Assembly (NCBI GenBank): GCA_045402695.1
Contig: JAWPNA010000169.1
Location: forward strand, 1-25,632
DNA: 25,632 nucleotides
Source: JAWPNA01 sp045402695
GTDB lineage: Bacteria > Acidobacteriota > Polarisedimenticolia > JACPZX01 > DASXTC01
Reading direction: 5' to 3'
Below the pieces are notes generated by a model that saw only the letters and a program-made list of their open reading frames with translations, was not told where the DNA came from and searched no databases. Made by a program: the position numbers and the translations under genes. Position 1 is the stretch's first letter. Every line of letters starts with the position of its first letter. Below, piece by piece: positions 16,051-23,415 of the stretch.

Positions 16051-16623
16051 ATGACGATCCAGCAGGAGGTGCTCAAGGCCGCGTTGCGAATCTGTCGGGA
16101 GCGCGGCGGATGGACCTTCAAGCCCGACGAAGTGGTCCGGGCGCTGCCTCATCTGAACGCCAGCTCGGTGCGGACTCACATCGTGAGCCGGTGCTGCGTC
16201 AACGCGCCGCGTTGGCACAGCCATCGTTGGGGTTACTTCAAGCGGGTCGGACGAGGGCTGTACGAGATCGAACCGCGGTACAGACGAACCACATCCGCGC
16301 CCAAAGTTGGTCGAGCGAAGAGCACGGTCCGGACAGCCGCCCTGAGCATCAGGGAAGGTGGTGTCGGCTACGCACGCGGCGGGCGGACGACCGTGCAAGA
16401 CACAATCCACGCAGTGGTGCATCGCGACGGCGGCATTTACGTCGGCCAGTGTCTCGAGATCGCGGTGGTGACGCAGGGCCGATCTCTCGACGAGCTGGTG
16501 TCGGAGCTGCGAGACGCGGTCGAGCTGCATCTCGAAGGAGAGAATCGCGTGGAGATGGGGTTGTCGAACAAGCTCCGCCTCTCGGTCACCTACGAGCTGC
16601 AGGCGTCACCGGATGGCGCCTAG
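16051..16623 (+). CDS. HicB-like antitoxin with an N-terminal winged-helix-like domain
   Basis: A 190-residue protein. Residues of about 115-183 are a HicB-type fold: IHAVVHRDGGIYVGQCLEI, then the helix SLDELVSELRDAVELHLEGE. Residues 1-75 form a separate domain with helices, an apparent recognition helix (NASSVRTHIVSRC) and a beta-wing ending WGYFKRVGRGLYEI, which looks like a winged helix. A linker of about 40 residues joins them. In HicAB systems HicB neutralises the HicA RNase and represses the operon, usually via a C-terminal ribbon-helix-helix or HTH. Here the probable DNA-binding part is at the N-terminus. The gene precedes hicA, the reverse of the commonest order, and overlaps it by 11 nt. 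Confidence 0.78.
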   Translation: MTIQQEVLKAALRICRERGGWTFKPDEVVRALPHLNASSVRTHIVSRCCVNAPRWHSHRWGYFKRVGRGLYEIEPRYRRTTSAPKVGRAKSTVRTAALSIREGGVGYARGGRTTVQDTIHAVVHRDGGIYVGQCLEIAVVTQGRSLDELVSELRDAVELHLEGENRVEMGLSNKLRLSVTYELQASPDGA

Positions 16624-16864
16624 GCAAAGGCGCCTCTCCGGGCGGGAGGTGGTGAAGGCACTGCATGCCCTGGGCTTCGAGGTGATGTCGACGCGCGGTA
16701 GCCACGCAAAGCTCTGCAGAACGCCGCTGAAAGGGGGCCGTCAACTCCTCACCGTGCCGATCCACAAAGAGCTCGCGACCGGGACACTGCGCGCAATCTA
16801 CCGTCAGGCGTGCCGATTCGTGCCGGAGTCGGTTCTGCGCCGGCACTTCTTCCACGACGACTGA
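16613..16864 (+). CDS. hicA: HicA-type mRNA interferase toxin
   Basis: An 83-residue protein with the double-stranded-RNA-binding-like HicA fold: LSGREVVKALHALGFEV, then STRGSHAKLCR with the catalytic His31, TVPIHKELATGTLRAIYRQA, and a C-terminal FF motif. HicA cleaves mRNA when free of HicB. All core residues are present, so it looks active. Its ATG at 16613 lies inside the end of the antitoxin gene (11-nt overlap), so antitoxin is made first and the toxin by coupled translation. Confidence 0.85.
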   Translation: MAPRQRRLSGREVVKALHALGFEVMSTRGSHAKLCRTPLKGGRQLLTVPIHKELATGTLRAIYRQACRFVPESVLRRHFFHDD

Positions 16865-17163
16865 GCCAAGGAACCGATCCACTCTCTCACCCACCGCCCG
16901 ATTCGGCCGGATCAATCCCAGGAGGATCATGATAGACTCGCCTCGTATTCCATTACGGTGGCTCAATCCGGTGATTGCGGCAGGAACCGCGAGATGCGGG
17001 CATGCGTTATCAGATGCCGCTGGTCGGCCTGTCAGCCACAGAACTCCTCACCACACTCGTTACGTGGCGCCCGGACAGGAATCGTCCGCCGGCAAGCCAT
17101 CCTGTACAGCACGGCCGTCTGTGGGAAACCAAACATCATCCACTCAACGAGAGAGCTTCCGCC
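16865..17163. other. Intergenic stretch without a supported gene
   Basis: About 300 nt between hicA and the protease gene. No family-like ORF is visible. AGGAGG followed by ATG at 16929 opens a frame that runs into the protease signal-peptide region in another phase and has no protein-like composition. I found no convincing terminator or consensus promoter, though the protease gene must be transcribed either from here or by read-through. Confidence 0.5.
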
Positions 17164-18843
17164 ATGAGGGGCCATGTCTTTCTGGGTCGGGTACTCGTGT
17201 TCTGCTGGCTGCTGGCACTCGGATCTTCTGTGGCTGCAACCGAGGTCGCACCGGTCACCGTTGCCATCAAAGCTGCGGTGATCGACACGGATCTCTCAGT
17301 GAGACCGATCCCCAAACAACGGTTCGAGATCGTACCGAATGGCGAGAGCATGGGGGAGAGCCTCTTCGTCACGACCTCCTTCTCGGGCGAGGTTGAGGCC
17401 AGGCTGGCGCCAGGGCGCTACCGGATCCGCTCGGCTGCGCCATTGCAGTTCGGCGGCCGGAGCATGAAATGGGATGTTGCCTTCGAGGTGAAGGGAGACG
17501 GCCCGATTACACTCGAGCTCAGCAACGACAATGCCGTCTTCGAGGTGTTGCCGGCCGAGCCGCCTGAGCCGCCGAAGTCCAGTGCGACCGAGGTCTTCAA
17601 GGCATTTCGTGACGCAGTCGTCACCATGGAGTCCGAAGGAGCGCAGGGAACCGCTTTCCTCGTGGATGAGCGCGGCCTTCTGCTGACCAACGAACATGTT
17701 GTCTCCGGCAGCCGCCTTTTCACCGCCAGCTTTGACGACGACCATCGCCTCCCGGCGAGCCTGGTTCTTTCCGACGCGACGGAGGACGTTGCCATCCTTG
17801 CCATCAACCCGAAGGGGATGCCGGGGCTGCCCGTCATCACACTCGCGGCAGACACACCTGAACACTCGGCAGTTCGTGAAGGCGACGCAGTCTTCGCAAT
17901 CGGAAGCCCTCTCAACCAACAGAAGATCATCACCGCGGGGATCGTGAGCAAGGTCGAGACCGGCGCGATCATCAGTGACGTGATGATCGATCATGGAAAC
18001 AGCGGCGGACCGCTCATCAATGATCAGAAGCAGGCAGTGGGCATCAACACCTTCGGAGAAGGCCGTGGCGTCTCGGGCACGATCAGAATCTGGAAGGCCT
18101 TTCCTATCCTCGAGGAGGCCCGGAAGAAGCTGAGTGCGATGTCGTTGCCGTCGGCGGAGTTCCGCCCGGCGATACCGAAAACGCGCTACCCCGCGGACGC
18201 ATTGAAGCAGGCTGTGCTTGCGGAAGATTTCGAATTGGAGGACTACCACATCGTCACACGACGTTTCGACATCTACCTACTGACGCCGCCGGCGCTCTGT
18301 TACTACCAGCATCAGGATGAGATAAAGGCGGCACAGGGCCGGCAACAGAGACGCAAGAAAGTCTCTGCGGCCGACACCTATGATCCGGTGTCCGACATCA
18401 AGGGCTGGGCACAATACGTCGGCGAGTACAAGGCGATCGTCCAGATCATCATCCTCCCGCGGATCAAGCCGACATTCGGTTCGGCATTCGCCGCGGGTCT
18501 GGTTGGCTCAAGCGCGGTCATGCGGTACCGCTATCAGGGTGATGTGGACACTATCCGCCTGCTGCGGAACGGGACGGAGGTACAACCGATTCGCATCGGT
18601 CGAGCTCCGATTGTGCAGCGAGTTGCCGGGCCGGGAGGACACATGGAGGACGTAGCATACTTCGGATTTGCGGAGTACCTCCCGGAGGCGTTCGAGACTT
18701 CGCACACTGGACGTGAACGGAGGGAACTCGTGATCGTCAACGAAGCCAAGCAGGGGGAGACTACAACTGAAGAGTTGGATGACGACCTGCTTCAGAGGAT
18801 CTGGGGGGACTTCGCGCCACTGCGGCTGCCGGCCTCTCGTTGA
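17164..18843 (+). CDS. Secreted trypsin-like (S1C/HtrA-type) serine protease with unfamiliar flanking domains
   Basis: A 559-residue protein with a signal peptide (residues 1-25). Residues of about 35-125 are beta-rich and contain SGEVEARLAPGRYRIRSA, like carboxypeptidase-regulatory or PEGA-type modules. The chymotrypsin-fold domain follows at about 145-320, with triad His178 (TNEHVVSG), Asp208 (ATEDVAILAI) and Ser280 (DHGNSGGPLIN); spacing matches DegP. The C-terminal region (330-559) has no PDZ motif that I can see and I do not recognise it; GSAFAAGLVGSS within it could be a hydrophobic hairpin. I chose ATG 17164 because it starts the signal peptide; the frame is open upstream to 16975 but that part is not protein-like. 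Substrate unknown. Confidence 0.82.
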   Translation: MRGHVFLGRVLVFCWLLALGSSVAATEVAPVTVAIKAAVIDTDLSVRPIPKQRFEIVPNGESMGESLFVTTSFSGEVEARLAPGRYRIRSAAPLQFGGRSMKWDVAFEVKGDGPITLELSNDNAVFEVLPAEPPEPPKSSATEVFKAFRDAVVTMESEGAQGTAFLVDERGLLLTNEHVVSGSRLFTASFDDDHRLPASLVLSDATEDVAILAINPKGMPGLPVITLAADTPEHSAVREGDAVFAIGSPLNQQKIITAGIVSKVETGAIISDVMIDHGNSGGPLINDQKQAVGINTFGEGRGVSGTIRIWKAFPILEEARKKLSAMSLPSAEFRPAIPKTRYPADALKQAVLAEDFELEDYHIVTRRFDIYLLTPPALCYYQHQDEIKAAQGRQQRRKKVSAADTYDPVSDIKGWAQYVGEYKAIVQIIILPRIKPTFGSAFAAGLVGSSAVMRYRYQGDVDTIRLLRNGTEVQPIRIGRAPIVQRVAGPGGHMEDVAYFGFAEYLPEAFETSHTGRERRELVIVNEAKQGETTTEELDDDLLQRIWGDFAPLRLPASR

Positions 18844-18912
18844 TTCTTGCGAGCCGTCGGGATTGAATGGCGCCAATCGTGAGACTGGATCTGTCCCACC
18901 GCGGGACGCCTG

Positions 18913-19734
18913 CTACAGCCCATTCAAGGCCACCACCACCCACCAGGTCCCGAATGGGTAGGAAGGTGTCCGGCGGAACGTCACGCCGATCCCGTAGCTG
19001 CGCGCGCGAGCAAGCGTCTTCCTGACGCTGTCCGGGATCTCGGCCGGATCGTGCGCGGTGTAGCAGAAAACCCAGCCGGGGCCGGCGAGCGCGTCCTTGT
19101 CCGCCTTGACCGAGTCAGCGGCGGCGAGTCTCTCGACGACTCCCGAAAGTCTTCTCGACAACGAAGCATCCTCCTCCAGCGGTGGACCACCTGCTCGGCG
19201 ACGCGCGGTGGCCAGGCCGTCACGAAGCCGACCAAGGGCTTGCGAGGCGGACAGGATGGAAAGCGGCGCGGCGAAGTCCTCGGCCACGTACACCGAGGGC
19301 GCCTCCCGCCCGGCCACAATTCCGATCCCCACCGCCGTCAGGTCGGGATTCAGGATGTTGTCGCGGTGTCCCGGCGAGGCCATCAAGGAGCGATGGGCAG
19401 CAGCCACGTCGCGGTCCACGGCGACGTTCTCCGCCAGGGCACGCACTGCGAGGTCGGTCCGCCGCAGGCGCGCCGCGAAGTCGGCGCCATCCCCGGTCGA
19501 GTGGTGCGACGCCTTGCCGGCACGGGCCATGTCGGCGGCGTGATCCCGGGCCAGCCGTGCGAGTGTGGGCTCCCAGGACAATGGAGCCAGCCGTCGCGCC
19601 TTCCTCTCGGCGTTGAGGAGATCGAGGAGCCGGGCTTCGTCCGCGTCCGGGCCTGCCGCGAGGAGCCTGGGCGAGACGAGATCCAGCAGAATCATGAGAA
19701 GCGCGGCGATGCCGCCGAGCCGGCGCGTGGCCAT
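18913..19734 (-). CDS. Secreted CAP/SCP-domain (YkwD-like) protein
   Basis: A 273-residue protein with an N-terminal signal peptide (GGIAALLMILLDLVSPRLLA). The CAP domain covers about residues 33-150: LLDLLNAERKARRLAPLSWE, the histidine pair in KASHHST, ALAENVA with the conserved Glu, and MASPGHRDNILNPDLTAVGI. The family cavity residues (His and Glu pairs) are present. Bacterial members are extracellular and their biochemical role is mostly unknown. The C-terminal 120 residues are an extra region with WVFCYTAHDP and PFGTWWVVVAL that I cannot assign. It converges with the protease gene and diverges from the selenoprotein gene, whose start is 55 nt away. Confidence 0.83.
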   Translation of the reverse strand: MATRRLGGIAALLMILLDLVSPRLLAAGPDADEARLLDLLNAERKARRLAPLSWEPTLARLARDHAADMARAGKASHHSTGDGADFAARLRRTDLAVRALAENVAVDRDVAAAHRSLMASPGHRDNILNPDLTAVGIGIVAGREAPSVYVAEDFAAPLSILSASQALGRLRDGLATARRRAGGPPLEEDASLSRRLSGVVERLAAADSVKADKDALAGPGWVFCYTAHDPAEIPDSVRKTLARARSYGIGVTFRRTPSYPFGTWWVVVALNGL

Positions 19735-19745
19735 CGAGTCGGTAG

Positions 19746-19751
19746 TATATT
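19746..19751 (+). promoter_or_regulatory. Candidate -10 box for the AhpD-like selenoprotein gene
   Basis: TATATT (5 of 6) in the short gap between the two divergent genes; it would start transcription about 30 nt before ATG 19789. No recognisable -35 lies at 16-18 nt, so the call is weak. Confidence 0.3.
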
Positions 19752-19788
19752 GGCCGGAGTGGGAGATCGCAGAGATAGAGGAGACGGC

Positions 19789-20352
19789 ATGGGACGGTTA
19801 CCGAGGCTGGAGCGCGAGCAGGTGGGTCCGGAGGTGCAGGCGATCTACGACATCTACATGAAGGAGCGCGGCAACATCCCCAACGCGTTCAAGACGTTCG
19901 CCATCATCCCGGCGTACCTCAGGACGATGATCGATCATTACAGAGCGGTGATGTTCACGGGATCTCTGCCCTTCAAGCTCAAGGAGCTGATCTTCCTGAA
20001 GGTGTCCCGGCTCAACGCGTGCCGCTACTGAGTGGCCGGACACACTGCCTTGGCAAGGCAGCTCGGCTACACGGAAGTGGAGTTGAAGGCGCTGGATCGA
20101 TTCGAGGAGTCGAAGGCGTTCGATCCCCAGGTGGCCGCGGCGCTGCGCTACGCCGAGCTGACGACCCGCGACGCGCACGCTGTGACCGACGCCTTCTTCA
20201 ATGAGCTGAAGGGGCACTTCTCCGGAGAAGAGATCCTGGAGCTGACCTGCGTGATCGGCCTGACCAATTATTGGAACCGGTTCACGACGGCCTTGCGGGT
20301 CGATCTGTCGGGAACCAACGTGCCCTACGATGCGGCGCCCCCGGTGCGCTGA
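19789..20352 (+). CDS. AhpD-like/carboxymuconolactone-decarboxylase-family selenoprotein (CxxU active site; in-frame TGA at 20029-20031 read as selenocysteine)
   Basis: A 187-residue product if TGA at 20029-20031 (codon 81) is read through. The first 80 residues (RGNIPNAFKTFAIIPAYLRT; LKELIFLKVSRLNACRY) are a normal AhpD/CMD N-terminus. The next 106, in the same frame without a gap (VAGHTALARQLGYTEVELKA ... FFNELKGHFSGEEILELTCV), are the matching C-terminus. The family active site is CxxCxxxH; here it reads Cys78-Arg-Tyr-TGA81-Val-Ala-Gly-His85, so the stop replaces exactly the second, reactive cysteine. A hairpin follows at bacterial SECIS distance. Relatives are thiol peroxidase or reductase partners. 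GAGGAG (19778-19783) supports ATG 19789. The final TGA (20350-20352) overlaps the convergent decarboxylase gene by 28 nt. A nonsense mutation is the alternative but would have to hit this codon by chance. Confidence 0.88.
20029..20067 (+). promoter_or_regulatory. Candidate bacterial SECIS element (UGA codon plus downstream hairpin)
   Basis: After the TGA (20029-20031) and 13 nt, CTGCCTT (20045-20051) pairs perfectly with AAGGCAG (20055-20061) around a 3-nt loop GGC (20052-20054). GCCG (20035-20038) can pair with CGGC (20064-20067) as an outer stem across an asymmetric internal loop. A short apical stem with a G at the first loop position, about 21 nt after UGA, fits the known SelB-recognised bacterial SECIS layout. 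The hairpin lies inside the coding sequence, as is usual in bacteria. Confidence 0.75.
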
Positions 20353-21875
20353 GTCAGACGCCCGCGCTGAGTCAGTCGCCGGCCCTGAGCCACGATCTCC
20401 TCGATGACCGCCTCGACATCGGCGGGCCCGGTCCGGAAGTTGATGAGGCACGCGCGCAGGGCGAAGCGCCCGTTCAGGCGCGCGTTGGAGAGATAGACGC
20501 GGCCCGACCTTTGCAGCGCGGCGAGGATCTCCTGGTTGAGACGGTCCAGCCGGACGTCATCGGCGTGCAGCTTTCCACGATGGCCCGGCGGGACATACCG
20601 CAGGCACACGATGCTGGTGGCCACGGGCGCCATCAGCTCGACCTCCTCGTGGGCGCGCGCGAGAGCAGCGAGCCGCCGCGCGAGGACGACGTCCTCCTCG
20701 ATACGGCGCGCGATCCGGTTGGCCCCGTGGTACTTGAGGATCATCCACACTTTCAGGGCACGGAATCGGCGTGACAGCTCCGGCCCATGATCGAAGAATG
20801 TGAACGACTCGCGCTCTCCCGGCTCCAGAACGGCGGCGTACTCGCCGTGCGTCGCGAAGGTGCTCAGCATAGCTGCCCCATCCCGGAAGAGGACGCAGCC
20901 GGCGTCCAGCGGCGCGTAGAGCCATTTGTGCGGGTCGAGGGCCACCGAGTCGGCCTCGCTCACTCCGGCCAGCAGCCTCCGGTAGCGCGACGAAAGGCCG
21001 AGAGGCCCGCCGTAAGCCGCGTCCACGTGCATCCACAGCCTGTGCCGTCGGGCCACGCGAGCTACCTCGCGCAGAGGATCCACCGCGCCCGTGTTGACGG
21101 TGCCCGCCGACGCCACGACGCAGAACGGCAGGTGCCCGTCCCGCCTGTCGGCTCCGATGGCGCGATCGAGCGCCCGCGGGTCGATCCGGAACGATGGGTC
21201 CGCGGGCACGACGCGCACCGCCTCGGTGCCGAGCCCCAGAAGCTGCGCGGCGCGCGGCACCGACATGTGACCCTCCCTGGACATGTAGAGGGTCATCATC
21301 CTGCCCTTCAGGCGGCCCAGTCCCGACAGCGCGGCGGCCGCCGGTGCGTGGCGCGTGCGGGCCACCGCCAGGGCCGTGAACGTGGCGAGGGATCCTCCCG
21401 ACGTGAGCAGGCCTCCGGCACCGGCGGGGTATCCCACGATGCGACGCATCCATTCCACGACGAGCCGCTCCATCTCGGTGGCGCCGGGAGAGGAGCGCCA
21501 GGCCGTGACATTCTGCTCGATAGCGGAGGTGATCAGATCGGCCGCGATGCCGGCCGCCGACGCCGGCGACATCACGTAGCCGAAGAAACGGGGGTTGCCG
21601 TTGTCGCGAAGGTAGGGGAGGAGCCTGGTCCGAAGGTCGGTGAGGAGCCTGGCGGCGGAGAGGCCCCGCCTCGGGATTGGCTCCGCCAGCAACGCGGCAA
21701 GATCTTCGCCCTTGACATCGGGGAAGATGCGGCGATCTCCACGCGCCGACTCCTCGGTGAACTCACGCACCAGCGCCACCGCGCGGTCGAGCATCGTTCC
21801 CAGCGCACGCAAGTCCCTCCGCGCGAAGTCGGATCCTCTGGAGAGCGGCTTGGTGGTCCTGCGGATCCTGCTCAT
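20325..21875 (-). CDS. PLP-dependent amino-acid decarboxylase (group II, aromatic-L-amino-acid decarboxylase-like)
   Basis: A 516-residue cytoplasmic enzyme of fold-type I. GNPRFFGYVMSPASAAGIAA (from residue 93) is the substrate-side segment, LLTSGGSLATFTAL (157-170) binds the cofactor phosphate, His203 in EGHMS should stack on the ring, Asp285 in HVDAAYGG binds the pyridine nitrogen, and Lys317 in DPHKWLY forms the Schiff base. These match tryptophan, tyrosine/DOPA or related decarboxylases; the exact substrate cannot be read. The C-terminus carries short repeated LTQR units from an 18-nt tandem repeat. It overlaps the selenoprotein gene tail to tail by 28 nt. The start is ATG 21875, the first in frame, with AGAGAG upstream. 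Confidence 0.9.
   Translation of the reverse strand: MSRIRRTTKPLSRGSDFARRDLRALGTMLDRAVALVREFTEESARGDRRIFPDVKGEDLAALLAEPIPRRGLSAARLLTDLRTRLLPYLRDNGNPRFFGYVMSPASAAGIAADLITSAIEQNVTAWRSSPGATEMERLVVEWMRRIVGYPAGAGGLLTSGGSLATFTALAVARTRHAPAAAALSGLGRLKGRMMTLYMSREGHMSVPRAAQLLGLGTEAVRVVPADPSFRIDPRALDRAIGADRRDGHLPFCVVASAGTVNTGAVDPLREVARVARRHRLWMHVDAAYGGPLGLSSRYRRLLAGVSEADSVALDPHKWLYAPLDAGCVLFRDGAAMLSTFATHGEYAAVLEPGERESFTFFDHGPELSRRFRALKVWMILKYHGANRIARRIEEDVVLARRLAALARAHEEVELMAPVATSIVCLRYVPPGHRGKLHADDVRLDRLNQEILAALQRSGRVYLSNARLNGRFALRACLINFRTGPADVEAVIEEIVAQGRRLTQRGRLTQRTGGAAS
20346..20399. repeat. Three 18-nt tandem repeats at the convergent gene ends
   Basis: Units start at 20346, 20364 and 20382. The first two share GCGCTGAGTCAG exactly and the third is degenerate (GCCCTGAGCCAC). 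The first unit supplies the stop codon of the selenoprotein gene, and the set encodes the repeated LTQR tail of the opposite-strand decarboxylase. Probably a local slippage duplication. Confidence 0.65.
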
Positions 21876-21887
21876 GAGTCATCTCTC

Positions 21888-21915
21888 TTCACGGTTTCGA
21901 GTGGCGCGCTATGAT
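21888..21915 (+). promoter_or_regulatory. Sigma-70 promoter candidate for the glycosyltransferase gene
   Basis: TTCACG (21888-21893, 4 of 6) and TATGAT (21910-21915, 5 of 6) are separated by 16 nt in the divergent gap between the decarboxylase and glycosyltransferase genes. Transcription would start near 21922, about 45 nt before ATG 21967. Confidence 0.55.
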
Positions 21916-21966
21916 ACGCGCTCGCTTCGTGGGGGCGCCAGAGCGACTCCGGAGACACGCAACCTC

Positions 21967-23415
21967 ATGATTCCGCCAGACAGGGCCGACATCCGCCAGG
22001 ACCTGATCCTTCTGTGCGCCGTCGCGGCCATGACCCTGCTTCCCGGGCTGGGGCAGAACAGGAGCTGGGCGCCCCGTGAAGTCCGGCACGCGGAGATCAT
22101 CCGGGAGATGGTGGCGTCGGGCGATTACCTCGTGCCGACCCTCCTGGGCGAGCCGTACCTGCACAAGCCGCCCGTCATGCACGCGGCCGCGGCGCTGCTC
22201 GCGCCTCTGGCCGGTGGGCCCAGTATGCTGGTCGCGCGGCTGCCCTCGGCGCTCGCCGGCATCTTTGGCATCCTGGCGTCCTACGGACTCGGAAGGATGC
22301 TGACCGATCGGAGCGGGGCCTTGCTGGGCGCCTCGGGTCTTCTGGCCATGCCCGGATACAGCTCCCTGGCCCGCGAGGCGCGGCCCGATATGATCTTCTG
22401 CGCGGCAATGCTCGCGGCTTGCCTGGCACTGGGGGGCGGCATGCTCGCGGCACGCGGCCCCCGCCGGCCGCTCCTGTTCTGGTGCGGTGGCCTCGCCGCG
22501 GGGGTCGCCATCCTCACCAAGGGTCCCCACGGCCTCTTGCTGCCGCTCATCTTCGTATGGCTCGCGCCGGCCCAGCGCCGCGATCTGAGGCGGCCACGAC
22601 TCGGTTGGCTCGCGTTCATCGCGGGGCTCGCGACGGTACTGGCCCTGTGGGCCGTCCCTCTCTACGCGCGCGAGGGGGGAGAGTATCTGCGCGGGATTTG
22701 GCGGAAGATCGGCATGGATGTCGGCGGCGAGGAGGGAGGCGAGTCGCTTCTGACGTACCTCTGGTTGTCGTTCGTCATGACGCTGCCGCTCTCTCTCTTT
22801 CTCCCCCTCGCCGTCACGAGATCGGGGAGAGGGGGATCCCGGGCGGCCCTCGGGATGGCGGCCGCCACTCTCGTGACGGTGGCGCTCATTCCCAAGAAGC
22901 GGGGCCATTACCTGCTTCCCGCCTATCCGTTCTTCGCGCTCGGGGTCGCCTCGGCCATCCAGGGCTGCTCGGGTCTGCGCCCCAGGACACGCCGCTGGGC
23001 GTGGGGGCTCGTCGCGCTGTTCGTGGCCGCGGTCCCGATCTACTCAACGATCCTGCAGCCCTTGCTCCGTCCGGACGTGCCCGACCTGGTTTTCGCAAGA
23101 GACGTCCTCGCGGCGGTCGAGTCGGACGCGATTGTCTATTGTCCCGAGAATCTTCGGGAGACCCTTGCATGGGTCGGCCAGGGATACGACCGGTCGCGGA
23201 ATCTCTCACGCAAGGACGCGCGCGCCGTGCGGGACCTCATGAGCGCTCCTGAGGGCTCATACGTCATTGTTCCCGAATCGAGGTTCGGCCGGATCAGGGA
23301 AGGCCTCGGGCAGACGGCACTCGATCGTCTGATGCAGCGGACGGTGAATTCCGAGACGTTCATCCTCTTGCGGATCGGGCCGTCGAGACAATCCACGCTG
23401 TCTCACTCAGGATGA
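21967..23415 (+). CDS. ArnT/PMT-like (GT39/GT83-type) polytopic glycosyltransferase
   Basis: A 482-residue inner-membrane GT-C protein with about 10-12 hydrophobic helices. The first periplasmic loop has the family signature, APREVRHAEIIREMVASGDY, then LVPTLLGEPYLHKPPVMH, with the probable catalytic acidic residue Glu38. KKRGHYLLPAYPFFALG is another family segment. Such enzymes move a sugar from a polyprenyl-phosphate donor to lipid A, protein or another envelope acceptor; acceptor and sugar are not readable here. A small soluble C-terminal part follows the last helix. ATG 21967 was chosen at the start of family similarity; the ribosome site is weak. Its 3' end overlaps the convergent antiporter gene by 56 nt. 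Confidence 0.85.
   Translation: MIPPDRADIRQDLILLCAVAAMTLLPGLGQNRSWAPREVRHAEIIREMVASGDYLVPTLLGEPYLHKPPVMHAAAALLAPLAGGPSMLVARLPSALAGIFGILASYGLGRMLTDRSGALLGASGLLAMPGYSSLAREARPDMIFCAAMLAACLALGGGMLAARGPRRPLLFWCGGLAAGVAILTKGPHGLLLPLIFVWLAPAQRRDLRRPRLGWLAFIAGLATVLALWAVPLYAREGGEYLRGIWRKIGMDVGGEEGGESLLTYLWLSFVMTLPLSLFLPLAVTRSGRGGSRAALGMAAATLVTVALIPKKRGHYLLPAYPFFALGVASAIQGCSGLRPRTRRWAWGLVALFVAAVPIYSTILQPLLRPDVPDLVFARDVLAAVESDAIVYCPENLRETLAWVGQGYDRSRNLSRKDARAVRDLMSAPEGSYVIVPESRFGRIREGLGQTALDRLMQRTVNSETFILLRIGPSRQSTLSHSG

Noticed and set aside
16975..17163. Longer protease start at 16975
   Set aside because: It would put about 60 non-conserved residues before a clear signal peptide.
16920..17396. AGGAGG plus ATG 16929 opening a 155-residue frame
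   Set aside because: The frame runs out of phase through the protease signal-peptide region and its translation has no recognisable or protein-like features.
18893..18907. GTCCC/GGGAC hairpin between the protease and CAP genes as a terminator
   Set aside because: Only 5 bp with a 5-nt loop and no T-run on either strand.
19051..19788. Upstream extension of the selenoprotein frame to 19051
   Set aside because: That part is antisense to the CAP gene and not protein-like; a good ribosome site and the family N-terminus put the start at 19789.
20029..20352. TGA at 20029 as a true stop or nonsense mutation, with a separate gene from GTG 20032
   Set aside because: Both halves are one AhpD-family domain in one frame, the TGA falls exactly on the catalytic Cys codon, and a SECIS-like hairpin follows; the downstream GTG has no ribosome site of its own.
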